NCBI RefSeq assembly: GCF_014647515.1
Contig: NZ_BMPI01000051.1
Span: forward strand, 1-64,000
Reading direction: 5' to 3'
DNA from: Dactylosporangium sucinum
GTDB taxonomy: Bacteria > Actinomycetota > Actinomycetes > Mycobacteriales > Micromonosporaceae
Length of the DNA: 64,000 nucleotides
Part shown: positions 1 to 9,745 of the stretch, one piece after another
How positions within the stretch are numbered: position 1 is the stretch's first letter
How the letters are laid out: every line of letters begins with the position of its first letter
Made by a program: the position numbers and the translations under genes
Notes under the pieces: generated by a model
What the model was told of the DNA's origin: nothing
Database searches by the model: none
Seen by the model: the letters and a program-made list of their open reading frames with translations, nothing else

Positions 1-59
1 CCCCCTACAACCCGGACAAACACGGCGCACTCCAAGCCCTCCAACAACCGGCGGCTTGA
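1..59 (+). CDS. Possible 3' end of a gene cut by the window edge
   Basis: A reading frame is open from the left edge and ends at a TGA at 57-59, giving about 18 residues ending NPDKHGALQALQQPAA. Nothing identifies the protein. The stop lies just before two hairpin-forming repeats and the gene would converge with the prenyltransferase gene on the other strand. It could be chance, because the visible frame is very short. Confidence 0.25.
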   Translation, partial: PYNPDKHGALQALQQPAA

Positions 60-69
60 CACAGGGCTA

Positions 70-160
70 CTCATGCGCCCTCCGCTCCGCTCCGGACGCC
101 TGAGCTCCACTCTGAACTCATGATGAGCGGCCTCCTCCGCTTCGCTCCGGAACCGCTCAT
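70..160. repeat. Two similar hairpin-forming inverted repeats, possible convergent terminator
   Basis: Arm CTCATGCG (70-77) pairs with CGCCTGAG (97-104) with one mismatch. Arm ATGAGCGG (123-130) pairs perfectly with CCGCTCAT (153-160). Both enclose a similar CCTCCGCT(C/T)CGCTCCGGA loop. The second hairpin overlaps the stop codon (157-159) of the leftward prenyltransferase gene. A terminator role is inferred from position; there is no T-run. Confidence 0.4.
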
Positions 161-1038
161 GTCGGCGACAGCCGCTTGGAGAGCTGCCGGGCGAGCGGGG
201 CCGCGGCGGCGACCGCCACGCCGACGAGCGGGGCGCCGGCCCGGGCGGTGAGCGCGCCCTGCAGCGTCGGCAGGTTGAGGATGCCGGCCCCGACCGACGC
301 CCGGATGTTCTCGGCCGTCGGCTTGTCCAGGGCAGTGACCTGCGGCCTCCCGTACCGGTGGGCGTACCAGGCGGCCAGCCCGGCCGGCACGAACCAGTGC
401 TTGCGGCGGCCGACCGCGGCGCTCGCGGCGACCACGGCCGTCCCCGCGAGCGTGGCCGCCGGCAGGGACGGCTCGGCGCCGTGCACCTCGGCCCGGGAGA
501 GAGCGGTGACCGTGTACGTGTGGGCGAAGACCGTCGCCGCCGGCAGCCAGGCCTTGCGCAGCCGCCCGCCCGAGGCGCCCAGCAGCACGTCGAGCGCCCG
601 GCAGGCGGCCATCGCGGCCGGCCCGGCGGCGGTGTTCTTCAGCCGGAGGTCGTACGCCCAGACCGTGCCCGCGAGCGGGACCGCGACGGCGAGCGCCCGC
701 CGGCCGCCGGCCAGCCCAGCCACGGCGACCCCGGCCGCGGTCAGCCCGGCCGCGATGCCGAGGGCCGTGCCCGGCGCGATCCGGCCCGACGGGATCGGCC
801 GCTCCGGCCGCTCGACCGCGTCGAGGTGCCGGTCGGCCCAGTCGTTGGCGGCCATGCCGGCCCAGTACAGCAGCACCGAGGAGCCCGCCAGCCCGGCCGT
901 CCGCGGGCCGAGCCGCCCCGCCGCCGCGGCGCCGGCGACGACGTCACCCGGCACCGACAGCGCGGCGGGAGCCCGGACCAGCTCGGCCAGTTCCCGCCAG
1001 CCGGGCCTCCCGGGCGTCCCAGTCCTCCCGGGCCTCAT
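157..1038 (-). CDS. UbiA-family prenyltransferase (SCO3242-like)
   Basis: This 293-residue polytopic membrane protein belongs to the UbiA superfamily, which moves a prenyl chain from a prenyl diphosphate to an acceptor. The first Asp-rich motif is visible as NDWADRHLDAVERP about 60 residues in, followed by PIPSGRI. A later YDLRLKNT takes the place of the second Asp motif. Many Ala/Gly/Val/Leu-rich membrane helices follow. The ATG at 1038 overlaps the stop of the inositol-phosphate-synthase-like gene as ATGA, so the two are translationally coupled; an upstream frame extension runs inside that gene and is not credible. A prenyltransferase next to a myo-inositol-phosphate-synthase homologue is known from Streptomyces and from ebo-type clusters. 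The acceptor is unknown. Confidence 0.8.
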   Translation of the reverse strand: MRPGRTGTPGRPGWRELAELVRAPAALSVPGDVVAGAAAAGRLGPRTAGLAGSSVLLYWAGMAANDWADRHLDAVERPERPIPSGRIAPGTALGIAAGLTAAGVAVAGLAGGRRALAVAVPLAGTVWAYDLRLKNTAAGPAAMAACRALDVLLGASGGRLRKAWLPAATVFAHTYTVTALSRAEVHGAEPSLPAATLAGTAVVAASAAVGRRKHWFVPAGLAAWYAHRYGRPQVTALDKPTAENIRASVGAGILNLPTLQGALTARAGAPLVGVAVAAAAPLARQLSKRLSPT

Positions 1039-2168
1039 CCGAGCGTCCCGGTGAACTCGGCCAGCACCGCGAACTGCGCGGCGAGCGAGTGGTCGACGTC
1101 GCCGAGCGGGTCCTTGAAGAAGAACGCCAGCTCGGTGAGCGGCCCCGACCGCCCGGCCCGGTGCGCGGCGGCGGCCAGCCGGGCGAGGTCGAGCACCAGC
1201 GGCGCGGCGAGCGCGGAGTCGCAGCCGTGCCAGGTGAACTCCATCCGCATCGGCGTGCCCAGGAAGCCGGCGAACGTGATCAGGTCCCACGCCGTCTTGA
1301 AGTCGCCGATGTCCGGCACGAACTCGATGCGGGTGTGCCCGTCCGGCTGGTAGCCGAGGGTCTCCTTGAGCACGCGCTGCTTGCTCGCCGACTTGGCCGC
1401 GTTGGCCGCCGGCTCGGCGAGCGTCGCCCCGTCGCCGCCGCCCAGCAGGTTGATGCCCGACCACGAGCGCACCTGCAGGTTGCGCATGGCGAACATCGGC
1501 GCGAGCACCGCCTTGAGCAGCGTCTCGCCGGTCTTGCCGTCGTGACCCCCGTAGGGCACGCCCCGCTCGACCGCCAGCTCGTGCAGCGCCGGCAGCCGCG
1601 CGCCCGTCGACGGCGTGAAGTCCACGAACGCGCAGCCCGCCGTGAACGCCGCGTAGGCGGCGAGCGCGCTCGGCGGGAGCACGGCGCCGGGCCCGGCGAG
1701 CGCCTCGCGCAGGGCGTCCAGCCGGTCGTGCGCCGGGTGCGGCGCCGGGGCCGCCTCGGTGGACGCGACGTTCACCACGACGACGCGCTCCAGGCGGTAC
1801 CGCTGCCGGAAGTCCTCGATGTCGGAGGCCATCGCGGCGGCGGTCTCGGCCTGGGTCGCCCCGTGCGGGAGCGGCCGGATGTCGTCGTCCACCGCGGCCA
1901 GCTCACTGTGGAGCGTGTCGACCAGGCGGGCTGGGACGACCCCGGCGGCGGCGAGCGCCTCGGCCTTCTTCACCAGCCCGGTCGTGGCGATGTCGTGGCC
2001 GCCGAACGCCAGGTCGCCGTAGGCCGGCAGGCGTGCCGACCGTAACGCCGGATGCTCGGTGACGCATCCGATGGGCTCCGTGAGCCCCGCGCGCAGCGCC
2101 GCTGCGCCGACAATGCTGGTGACGGCAACCGATCCACGGGCACCGACCAGCCACACACCCGTACGCAC
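1035..2168 (-). CDS. Inositol-3-phosphate synthase family protein
   Basis: The family (myo-inositol-1-phosphate synthase, NAD-dependent) converts glucose 6-phosphate to inositol 3-phosphate. The N-terminal Rossmann stretch VWLVGARGSVA and later family-like segments (NVASTE, GGHDGKTGETLLK, NLLGGGDG) are visible. I start at the GTG at 2168 because GAGGGAGG lies five bases upstream; a longer frame to 2234 has no such site. That gives 377 residues. It overlaps the prenyltransferase by four bases and is the first gene of that pair. It is shorter and more divergent than the usual Ino1, so it may act on a different substrate in a prenylated-product pathway. This substrate idea is inference. Confidence 0.8.
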   Translation of the reverse strand: MRTGVWLVGARGSVAVTSIVGAAALRAGLTEPIGCVTEHPALRSARLPAYGDLAFGGHDIATTGLVKKAEALAAAGVVPARLVDTLHSELAAVDDDIRPLPHGATQAETAAAMASDIEDFRQRYRLERVVVVNVASTEAAPAPHPAHDRLDALREALAGPGAVLPPSALAAYAAFTAGCAFVDFTPSTGARLPALHELAVERGVPYGGHDGKTGETLLKAVLAPMFAMRNLQVRSWSGINLLGGGDGATLAEPAANAAKSASKQRVLKETLGYQPDGHTRIEFVPDIGDFKTAWDLITFAGFLGTPMRMEFTWHGCDSALAAPLVLDLARLAAAAHRAGRSGPLTELAFFFKDPLGDVDHSLAAQFAVLAEFTGTLG

Positions 2169-2299
2169 GCGGGCCTCCCTCAGCGGTCTCCTCAAGGCAT
2201 GGTCCATGGGCGACATCGCCGACTGTCGCTGCATGCAGCAGCCTAAGACTCGTTCATGTGCTTCCGCCAGTACCTACCGAACTTTTATCTTGACCTGCA

Positions 2300-2908
2300 T
2301 TACTTTTGTTGGGAACTGCGAAAGCGTGCCCGAACCACCCACCGCTCCGCGGCCGTCCACGCCGACGTGGTCACCAGGTAGATGCCGGCGGCGAGCGGCA
2401 CGAAGGGCGCGAACGCGACGGTGGCGAACTGCAGCGCGCCGACGAGCCCGGGCGTCCCGGCGGGCAGCTGCCGCCGGTTCCAGACCGCGACGACGATCAG
2501 CGCCGCGACCACCAGCCAGCCGGCGAGCATGGCCGGCTCGGTGAGCAGCCGGTGGCTGAGGTCGGCGCCGAGGAACCCGTACCCCCGCAGCCGCCCGCCG
2601 GTGAACTCGCGGTACAGCAGCCACACGAACGGCGCCTGCAGGAGGCTCGGCACGAGCCCGGCGAACGGCCCGGTCCCCTCCCGCCGCATGAGCTCGGCGG
2701 TCTTCTCGGCGAGCACGACCGGCTCGCCCCCGTGCCGCTCCCGCAGCTCCTGCAGCTGCGGCGCGAGCCGGGTGCGGACGTTCTCCGCCCGATAGGCGCG
2801 GAGGCTGAGCGGCAACAGGGCCAACCGCAGCAGCACGGTGGCGACGACGATGGCGGCCGGCATCGACCCGAGGGAGCCGGCGAACCAGGACAGCACGACA
2901 TGAACCAC
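2300..2908 (-). CDS. Short YidC/Oxa1-family membrane protein insertase
   Basis: YidC/Oxa1 proteins insert and fold membrane proteins. This copy is about 202 residues. It has a first helix (VVLSWFAGSLG...), an amphipathic stretch (RTRLAPQLQELRERHGGEP), then VPSLLQAPFVWLLYRE and two more helices. It lacks the large periplasmic domain of Gram-negative YidC and is shorter than the housekeeping actinobacterial copy. The GTG start at 2908 is chosen because GGAAGGA lies about eight bases upstream; an ATG at 2953 lacks a site. It follows the DUF6412 gene in the same direction, a pairing common in actinomycetes. It is probably a second, specialised insertase. Confidence 0.8.
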   Translation of the reverse strand: MVHVVLSWFAGSLGSMPAAIVVATVLLRLALLPLSLRAYRAENVRTRLAPQLQELRERHGGEPVVLAEKTAELMRREGTGPFAGLVPSLLQAPFVWLLYREFTGGRLRGYGFLGADLSHRLLTEPAMLAGWLVVAALIVVAVWNRRQLPAGTPGLVGALQFATVAFAPFVPLAAGIYLVTTSAWTAAERWVVRARFRSSQQK

Positions 2909-3048
2909 TGGACGTTTCCTTCCGCTGTGCGCAGGCCGCGGCGCAGCGCTCACGCCTGGAGGCAGGCGGGCGCGCCGGGACCCGGCAGGGTCTCAGTTGC
3001 AGAACAACGGCGAGATCGGCTCAACCCGTCGGGGGAGCCGCGAAAGGA

Positions 3049-3303
3049 TCAACGTCCAGGCGCGCGGGGACGCGGCCGCCCGGCCGCGTCGGGATCGGCC
3101 GACCGGATGCGGGAGACCCGCCCGGCCCGGACCCGGACCGGCACCACGCGGGCGCGGGTGTCCCCGGCCGGCGGGTTCGCCATGAGCCGCATCGCCAGCA
3201 CGATGGCCAGCGCGGCCAGCACCGCCGTCGCCACCGCGACGACGTCGCCCGGCGTGGTGACACTCGACCACGCGGCGAAGAGGGTGGTCATCGACCACGA
3301 CAT
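3049..3303 (-). CDS. DUF6412 small membrane protein
   Basis: This 84-residue protein has one clear N-terminal membrane helix (VVAVATAVLAALAIVLAMRL) and an Arg/Pro-rich tail ending RSADPDAAGRPRPRAPGR. That tail is characteristic of the actinobacterial DUF6412 family as I know it. The ATG at 3303 follows a TTGAGGG sequence. The gene lies upstream of the short YidC gene on the same strand with a 140-base gap, matching the usual DUF6412-YidC neighbourhood. Its function is not known; a link to membrane-protein insertion is suggested only by context. Confidence 0.7.
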   Translation of the reverse strand: MSWSMTTLFAAWSSVTTPGDVVAVATAVLAALAIVLAMRLMANPPAGDTRARVVPVRVRAGRVSRIRSADPDAAGRPRPRAPGR

Positions 3304-3550
3304 GCCCTCAACCGTACCGCCGACCCGCAACCCTCGGGCGGAGAGTTCTCGCGGTGGGCGGACTGGCGCAGCAACGCATCGTCGATGTCGGCGGCCACGT
3401 CGCATCCTCGGCGGGAGCAGCCCGCACCTTGGCGGATCAGGACAAAGCGGGGGTCAACCTGAGGGAATTCACAGGTTGAACCCCTAGGTGATGGCATTCA
3501 GGTGCGATCCGGATGGCCCGAACCCGCACACTGTCCGTAGTGTCGGCGAC

Positions 3551-4498
3551 GTGGCACTCATCGAGACGCGTGCGCTGACGAAGCGCTACGGGGGTGGCGT
3601 CACCGCCCTGTCGGAACTCACCCTGGCCGTGGAGCCGGGGATCATCGGGCTGGTCGGGGCCAACGGCGCCGGCAAGTCGACGTTTATCAAGATCATGCTG
3701 GGTCTGCTTCAGCCGACCGCCGGTGAGCTGCGCGTGCTCGGGCTCGACCCGACGACCCACTCGGAGGAGGTGCGGGCCCGGGTCGGGTACATGCCCGAGC
3801 ACGACTGCCTGCCGTCCGAGGTGTCGGCCGCCGAGTTCGTCACGCACCTCGCGCGCATGAGCGGGCTGCCCGCCAACGCGGCCCGCGAGCGCGCGTCGGA
3901 GGCGCTGCGCCACGTCGGGCTCTACGAGGAGCGGTATCGGCAGATCGGCGGCTACTCGACCGGCATGAAGCAGCGGGTCAAGCTGGCCCAGGCGCTCGCC
4001 CACGACCCCGACCTGCTGCTGCTGGACGAGCCGACCAACGGCCTCGACCCGGCCGGCCGCGACGCGATGCTCGAGCTGGTGCACCGCATCGGCAACGAGT
4101 TCGGCATCTCGATCGTGGTCTGCTCGCACCTGCTCGGCGAGGTCGAGCGGATCTGCGACTCGCTGGTCGCGATCGACGGCGGACGCCTGCTGCGCTCCGC
4201 CACCGTGTCGGACATGACGACGAGCCGCGACGTGCTCACGGTCGAGGTCGCCGAGGGCGTCGACCTGCTCACCAAGCGGCTCGCGGAGCTGGGCATCCCG
4301 GCCACCCGCGAGGGCCTGTCGCTCACCGTGCCGATGGACACCGAGGACGTCTACGACCGCATCCTCCAGGCCGTGGCCGAGCTCGACCTGCCCCTGCACC
4401 GGCTCGACCAGCGCCGGCACCGGGTCGCCGAGCTGTTCCAGAGCCCCGCCGTCACCAGCCCAGCACCCCAGGAGGTCGGCCGTGGCGCCGCAAACTAG
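3551..4498 (+). CDS. ABC transporter ATP-binding protein (exporter type)
   Basis: This 315-residue ATPase powers an ABC-2 type exporter. It shows Walker A GANGAGKST, the signature YSTGMKQRVKLAQAL, Walker B LLLLDEPTNGLDP and the H-loop VCSHLL. The C-terminal 100 residues form a regulatory tail of the DrrA/CcmA-like kind. The GTG at 3551 fits the family's N-terminus (VALIETRALTKRYGG). There is no good ribosome site, but TAGTGT at 3538-3543 could be a -10 element for a leaderless start. The gene opens a four-gene operon, and its end overlaps the start of the permease gene by 17 bases. Substrate unknown. Confidence 0.9.
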   Translation: MALIETRALTKRYGGGVTALSELTLAVEPGIIGLVGANGAGKSTFIKIMLGLLQPTAGELRVLGLDPTTHSEEVRARVGYMPEHDCLPSEVSAAEFVTHLARMSGLPANAARERASEALRHVGLYEERYRQIGGYSTGMKQRVKLAQALAHDPDLLLLDEPTNGLDPAGRDAMLELVHRIGNEFGISIVVCSHLLGEVERICDSLVAIDGGRLLRSATVSDMTTSRDVLTVEVAEGVDLLTKRLAELGIPATREGLSLTVPMDTEDVYDRILQAVAELDLPLHRLDQRRHRVAELFQSPAVTSPAPQEVGRGAAN

Positions 4499-5348
4499 TG
4501 TCATCCACGACATCGGCTACCAGCGGTACAAGGGTGCCCGCCTCGGCCGGTGGTATGCGAACCGCTCGCTCTACGAGCACAGCCTGCGCACGGCGTTCGG
4601 CATCGGCCGTGGCGCGAAGGCGAAGATCTTCCCGTGGCTGGTGATCGGCATCGTGCTCGGCGTGGCGATCGTCGAGATCGCCGTCCGGTCGATCACCGGC
4701 GAGGCCCTCATCACGTACCGCGGCTTCGCCGCCGGCCTGTCCTTCCCGATCATGCTGTTCCTGGCCGTCGTCGCGCCCGAGCTGGTGTCGCGCGACCTGC
4801 GGGACCGCACGCTGCCGCTGTACTTCTCGCGGCCGCTCAGCCGGTCGGACTACGCGCTGGCGAAGTACTCCGCCCTGGCGACGGCCGTGCTGCTCCTGCT
4901 GGGCGTGCCGCAGCTGCTCATCTACATCGGCGCCATCTTCACCCGCACCGACGGGTTCTCCGGCGCCATGAAGGAGCTCGGCGACATGGGTCCCGGCCTG
5001 GCCGGAGCCCTGATCCGCGCGGTCGTCCTCGCCGGCGTCGCGATCCTGGTCGCCTCCACGACCGGGCGCCGGGCGTTCGCCGCCGCCTTCATCGTCGGCG
5101 TCTTCGTCATCACCGCGCCCGTCGTCGGCATCCTCAGCGCGCTCGGCAACGAGACGCTGCTGCACCTCGCCTTCCTGGCCAACCCGATGACCCTGCTCCA
5201 GGGTCTGGAGCAGTGGATCTTCGGCCGGCCGGGCGGCGAGGGGATGCCGATCGGCGACATGGGCCCGGTCTACGGCGTCGGAGCGGTCGCGCTGCTCGCC
5301 GGGACGCTCCTCCTGCTGCTGGCCCGTTACCGGAAGGTGGCCGCCTGA
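4482..5348 (+). CDS. ABC-2 type transporter permease
   Basis: This 288-residue protein has about six membrane helices: WLVIGIVLGVAIVEIAV, LSFPIMLFLAVVAPEL, ALATAVLLLLGVPQLLIYIG, an Ala/Val-rich pair near residues 165-210, and LLAGTLLLLLARY. The motif VSRDLRDRTLPLYFSRPLSR, between helices 2 and 3, is typical of ABC-2 exporters. The GTG start at 4482 has AGGAGGTCG just upstream and sits inside the end of the first ATPase gene. It probably pairs with that ATPase. The operon carries two ATPases and two permeases, so two exporters or one heteromeric exporter are possible. Confidence 0.85.
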   Translation: MAPQTSVIHDIGYQRYKGARLGRWYANRSLYEHSLRTAFGIGRGAKAKIFPWLVIGIVLGVAIVEIAVRSITGEALITYRGFAAGLSFPIMLFLAVVAPELVSRDLRDRTLPLYFSRPLSRSDYALAKYSALATAVLLLLGVPQLLIYIGAIFTRTDGFSGAMKELGDMGPGLAGALIRAVVLAGVAILVASTTGRRAFAAAFIVGVFVITAPVVGILSALGNETLLHLAFLANPMTLLQGLEQWIFGRPGGEGMPIGDMGPVYGVGAVALLAGTLLLLLARYRKVAA

Positions 5349-5349
5349 C

Positions 5350-6260
<911 letters not shown>

Positions 6261-6261
<1 letters not shown>

Positions 6262-6974
6262 TGAACCCGACGATCGCCCGGATCACCGCCCGTGGCCTGC
6301 TCGGCCGGCGCCGCATCTGGCTGCTCGTGCCGCTGCCCCTCATCCTGGTCGGCCTGGCGCTGCTGGCCCGCGCGTTCGGCGCCACGCCGCAGGAGTGGGG
6401 CGAGCCGGTCATCGTCGGCCTCGGCTTCACCGCCGTGCTGCCGGTCATCGCGCTCATCGTCGGCACCGGCGTCCTCGGCTCCGAGATCGACGACGGCACG
6501 ATCACCCACATCCTGGCCAAGCCGCTGCCCCGCGCCGAGATCGTGTTCACGAAGCTCGCCGTGGCGGTCGGCGTGACCGCGGCCTTCGCCGGCGCCCCGC
6601 TCTTCGTGGCGGGCGTGATCGCCAACTCCCTCCCCCTGGCCTTCGCCCTCGTCGTCGGCGCCGTGGTCGGCTCGCTCGCCTACTCGGCCCTGTTCGTGAT
6701 GGTGAGCGTCATGACCCGCCGCCCGGTCCTGCTCGGCCTGGTGTACGTAGTGTTGTGGGAGGGCCTGCTCGGCAACATCCTCTCGGGCACGCAGAAGCTG
6801 AGCATCCAGCAGTACGTCCTGTCGATCGTCGACTGGCTCGCCCCGACCGACATCCTGCAGGGCAAGGTGTCGGTCCCGGTGAGCTTCGTGATGGCCGCGG
6901 TGTTCACGGTCGCCGCGTCGGCCTACGCGGTCCAGCGCCTGCGCACCTTCTCGGTGGCCGGCGAGACCGGCTGA
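6261..6974 (+). CDS. ABC-2 type transporter permease, second copy
   Basis: This 237-residue membrane protein is the last gene of the exporter operon. It starts in an ATGA overlap with the second ATPase. It has about six helices, beginning with IWLLVPLPLILVGLALLA. Between helices 2 and 3 is GSEIDDGTITHILAKPLPRA, the counterpart of the DLRDRTLPLYFSRPLSR motif in the first permease. A strong hairpin follows nine bases after the stop. Family and order indicate export of a small molecule, lipid or peptide; the substrate cannot be read from sequence. Confidence 0.85.
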
Positions 6975-6982
6975 CCCGCACA

Positions 6983-7024
6983 CGGCAACGGCCCGCGGAC
7001 GGGGGTGTCCGCGGGCCGCTGCCG
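6983..7024 (+). terminator. Strong hairpin terminator of the ABC operon
   Basis: GGCCCGCGGAC (6990-7000) pairs with GTCCGCGGGCC (7007-7017), and flanking CGGCA/TGCCG bases extend the stem. The loop is six bases. There is no long T-run, as is usual in GC-rich actinomycetes. It begins nine bases after the last stop of the operon. Confidence 0.75.
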
Positions 7025-7617
7025 TCCTCCCACACCAATCCCGCGCCAACCGCGCCGCTCTCCGCTCCGATCGCGCACCGCGCCGACACCAACCCCGTGC
7101 CGGCCCGCGCCGGCCCGCGCCGACTCGCGAGGATCACCCGCCTTACCCGCCGCGATCTTGGGCTTGTGGTCCCGTATTTGTCCCCTTTATCCGACATTTC
7201 TGGGACCGCAACTCCAAGATCGCCGAGGAAGGGAAGCGTGCGCGCGGCAGGCGGGCGACGAAGAGAAGCGCGGGCGAGGGACGGAGGCACGGCGGGGGAC
7301 AGGAGCGCGGCGGCGTGCGGCAGAGGGGGATGCCGGGCGCCGAGGTGCGGGCGCGGCGGTGGGCGGAGGAGAGGGGTGCGGGCGCTGCGCCAACAAGCGG
7401 GCGGGTCCAGGGGCGGGCTTGGGAGCGGGCGCGGCGGCAAGCGGGCGGGCCGAGGGGCGGGCGGCCGCGGGCGGGCCGGGCGGGCCCGGCGGCGGGCGGG
7501 ATTGCCGAGGGGCGGGCGCGGCGGCGGGCGGGCGCGGGCGGGCGCGGCGGCGAGTGGGAGGGCCGAGGGCGGGTGCGGCGGCGGGCGGCGTGGCAGGAGG
7601 AGCGAAAGCGTGATCCC
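7025..7617. other. 593-base gene-free stretch, G-rich low complexity
   Basis: No credible gene is seen here. It holds a 72-base inverted repeat (7152-7223). From about 7240 there is a strongly strand-biased G-rich stretch of GGGCGGGC and GCGGCGGGCGG runs reaching almost to the MFS start. Open frames exist but are only Arg/Gly/Ala low-complexity translations. The G-rich part could form quadruplexes in the MFS leader; this is inference. Confidence 0.6.
7152..7223. repeat. Imperfect palindrome, GATCTTG family, copy A
   Basis: GCGATCTTGG (7152-7161) pairs with CCAAGATCGC (7214-7223). Inside, GGTCCC pairs with GGGACC and TGT with ACA, around an AT-rich centre. The outer core matches the palindrome at 58677-58760 and, more weakly, the one at 31448-31496. 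Confidence 0.65.
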
Positions 7618-9030
7618 ATGGGCCCCGTGACAGCGCACCGGGTCTACAGCGTCGTGGTCTTCATCATCCTCGCGTCGCTCGACAACGTGGCGATCAGCCT
7701 CGTCCCGCCGCTGTACTCGCCGATCAGCCGGGAGCTCGGCGTCCCCGAGGGCGCGCTCGGCGTGGTGACCGCCGTCGGGTACCTCGTCACGGCCGTCGCC
7801 GCTGTCGCCTGGGCGTACGTCGGCGACCGCACCGACCGCAAGCCCGTCCTCATGGTCGGCACGCTCATCTGGGCCGCCGGCACGTACGGGACCGTGCTCG
7901 CGGGCGGCTACTGGACGTTCCTCGCCGCCCAGCTCTTCGCCGCGGTCGGGCTCGGTGCCGTCGGCTCCGTCGGGTTCTCCGTCGTCAGCGATCTCATCTC
8001 GCCGCGCAGGCGCGGGCTCGTGATGAGTCTCTGGGGGCTGTCGCAGGGCGTCGGCACGCTCGCCGGGGTGCTCGTCGCCAGCCAGCTGGGCGGCACCGAC
8101 TGGCGCACGCCGTTCTACGTGCTCGCCGTGCTCGGCGTGGTCGCCTCCGCGCTGTACTTTACGACGGCCGACATCCGCCGCGGCCAGAGCGAGCCGGACC
8201 TGGCGGCGGTGTTCGCGGCGGGGGAGGAGTACGAGCACCGGATCTCGCGCGCCGACCTGCCCCGCATCGCCGCCCGGCGGACCAACCACTGGCTGGTGCT
8301 GCAGGGGCTCACCGCCCAGGCCGCGTTCGGGTCGCTGGTCTGGCTGCCGCGGCTCTTCCAGGCGCGCGCCGAGGCCCAGGGGTACGACGAGCAGACCGCC
8401 ATCCAGATCGGCGGGCTCCTGGCGACCCTGTTTCAGCTCGGCGGCGTCCTGTCGATCGTCGGCGGGCTGATCGGGGACCGGTGGCAGCGGCGCGACCCGG
8501 GCGGCCGGGCGAAGGTGGCGGCGATCGGGATCCTCGCCGGGATCCCGCTGTACGTCATCCTCTTCTTCGCCCCGGTGCACCTCCCCGAGCCCGGGGACCG
8601 GGGCGGCCTCGCCACTGTCACCGACGCGCTGTTCACCGAGCCGAGCCTGCTCGCCGCGTTCCTGTGCGCGGTCGTGGCCCTGGCGCTGACCTCGGCCAAC
8701 TCGCCGAACTGGTTCGCGCTCATCGCCGACGTCAACCCGCCCGAGCACCGCGGCACGGTGTACTCCCTGGGCAACCTCGTCAACGGCGTCGGCCGCGCGG
8801 CCGGCAACGGGCTCGTGGGGGCCGTGTTCGCGGCGCTCGCCCGCAGCTTCCCCCCGCCGGCGAACCTGGCCATCGGCTTGGCGGCGTTCCAGGTCTTCTT
8901 CGTGCCGACGGGGATCATGTACTGGCTGGCGTCGCGGACGGCCCCGAAGGACATCGAGGCCGTCCACTCCCTGCTGCGCGCGCGGGCCGCTACAGAGTCC
9001 GCAGGTGAAAGCCCCCGTCAACGTCAATGA
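7618..9030 (+). CDS. MFS transporter
   Basis: This is a 470-residue major facilitator superfamily permease with about 12 helices. The loop motif [16 protein letters not shown] between helices 2 and 3 is the MFS A-motif, and a second-half counterpart [14 protein letters not shown] is present. [20 protein letters not shown] is also typical. The ATG at 7618 follows AGGAGGAG by about 15 bases; upstream codons are low-complexity. Its last 41 bases overlap the end of the convergent SDR gene. With the SDR and GH88-like genes next door it may import a sugar or uronate, but the substrate is unproven. Confidence 0.85.
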   Translation: MGPVTAHRVYSVVVFIILASLDNVAISLVPPLYSPISRELGVPEGALGVVTAVGYLVTAVAAVAWAYVGDRTDRKPVLMVGTLIWAAGTYGTVLAGGYWTFLAAQLFAAVGLGAVGSVGFSVVSDLISPRRRGLVMSLWGLSQGVGTLAGVLVASQLGGTDWRTPFYVLAVLGVVASALYFTTADIRRGQSEPDLAAVFAAGEEYEHRISRADLPRIAARRTNHWLVLQGLTAQAAFGSLVWLPRLFQARAEAQGYDEQTAIQIGGLLATLFQLGGVLSIVGGLIGDRWQRRDPGGRAKVAAIGILAGIPLYVILFFAPVHLPEPGDRGGLATVTDALFTEPSLLAAFLCAVVALALTSANSPNWFALIADVNPPEHRGTVYSLGNLVNGVGRAAGNGLVGAVFAALARSFPPPANLAIGLAAFQVFFVPTGIMYWLASRTAPKDIEAVHSLLRARAATESAGESPRQRQ

Positions 9031-9745
9031 CCTGTCCGGTCGAGAACGGGAAGAGGCCCTGCGCGACCGCGACGACGGCCCGGCCGACGTCGTCCGGCCG
9101 GCCCCACCGGCGGATCGGCGTGATGCCCTGCTCCAGGATCAGCCGGTCGTACTTCTCCCGCACCGCGCCCGTCATGTCGGTGGCGACGATGCCGGGCCGG
9201 ATCTCGAACACGGTGATGCCGTGCTCGGCCAGCCGGGCCGCGAACAGCTTCGTCATCATCGACAGCCCGGCCTTCGTCACGCAGTAGTCGCCGCGGTTGA
9301 CGCTCGCCGTGTACGCCGACATCGACGAGATCGTCACGATCCGGCCGGGCGTCCCGTGCTCGATCATCCGCCGGGCGACGAGCTGGGTGAGGAAGTACGG
9401 GCCCTTGAGGTTGATGCCGACCAGGCGGTCGAACGACTCCTCGCCGGCCTCCAGGATGTCGGCCCGCACCGACGGCGCCACGCCGGCGTTGTTGACGAGG
9501 AGGTCGATCGGGCCGAGCGCGTCGTACGCCGCGGCCACCAGCCGTTCACGGTCGGCGGCGTCGGCGATGTCCGCCCGTACGACTGCCGCTTTTGCTCCTG
9601 TCTTTTCGACCTCCGCCGCGACCTCCTCGGCGGCCGTCTGGTTGGCCGCATAGTTGATCACGACGTCGTGGCCCGCGTTCGCCAGGGCGAGGACAATGCC
9701 GCGGCCGATGCCTCGCGATCCACCGGTGACGATGGCGGCACTCAC
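8990..9745 (-). CDS. Short-chain dehydrogenase/reductase (SDR)
   Basis: This 251-residue NAD(P)-dependent oxidoreductase shows the classical SDR layout: [11 protein letters not shown] cofactor motif, NNAGVAPS, catalytic Ser in ISSMSA, YCVTKAG (Tyr-x3-Lys), and the C-terminal DVDGGFHL. The GTG start at 9745 overlaps the upstream hydrolase stop as GTGA, so the two are translated together. The 3' end overlaps the MFS gene by 41 bases on the opposite strand; both C-termini look real. Coupling to a GH88-like hydrolase suggests reduction of a released keto-sugar or uronate, as inference. Confidence 0.9.
   Translation of the reverse strand: MSAAIVTGGSRGIGRGIVLALANAGHDVVINYAANQTAAEEVAAEVEKTGAKAAVVRADIADAADRERLVAAAYDALGPIDLLVNNAGVAPSVRADILEAGEESFDRLVGINLKGPYFLTQLVARRMIEHGTPGRIVTISSMSAYTASVNRGDYCVTKAGLSMMTKLFAARLAEHGITVFEIRPGIVATDMTGAVREKYDRLILEQGITPIRRWGRPDDVGRAVVAVAQGLFPFSTGQVIDVDGGFHLRTL

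Noticed and set aside
157-1464. Longer 435-residue version of the prenyltransferase
   Set aside because: The extra N-terminus is Arg-rich and lies inside the inositol-phosphate-synthase-like gene; the ATGA start at 1038 fits the family.
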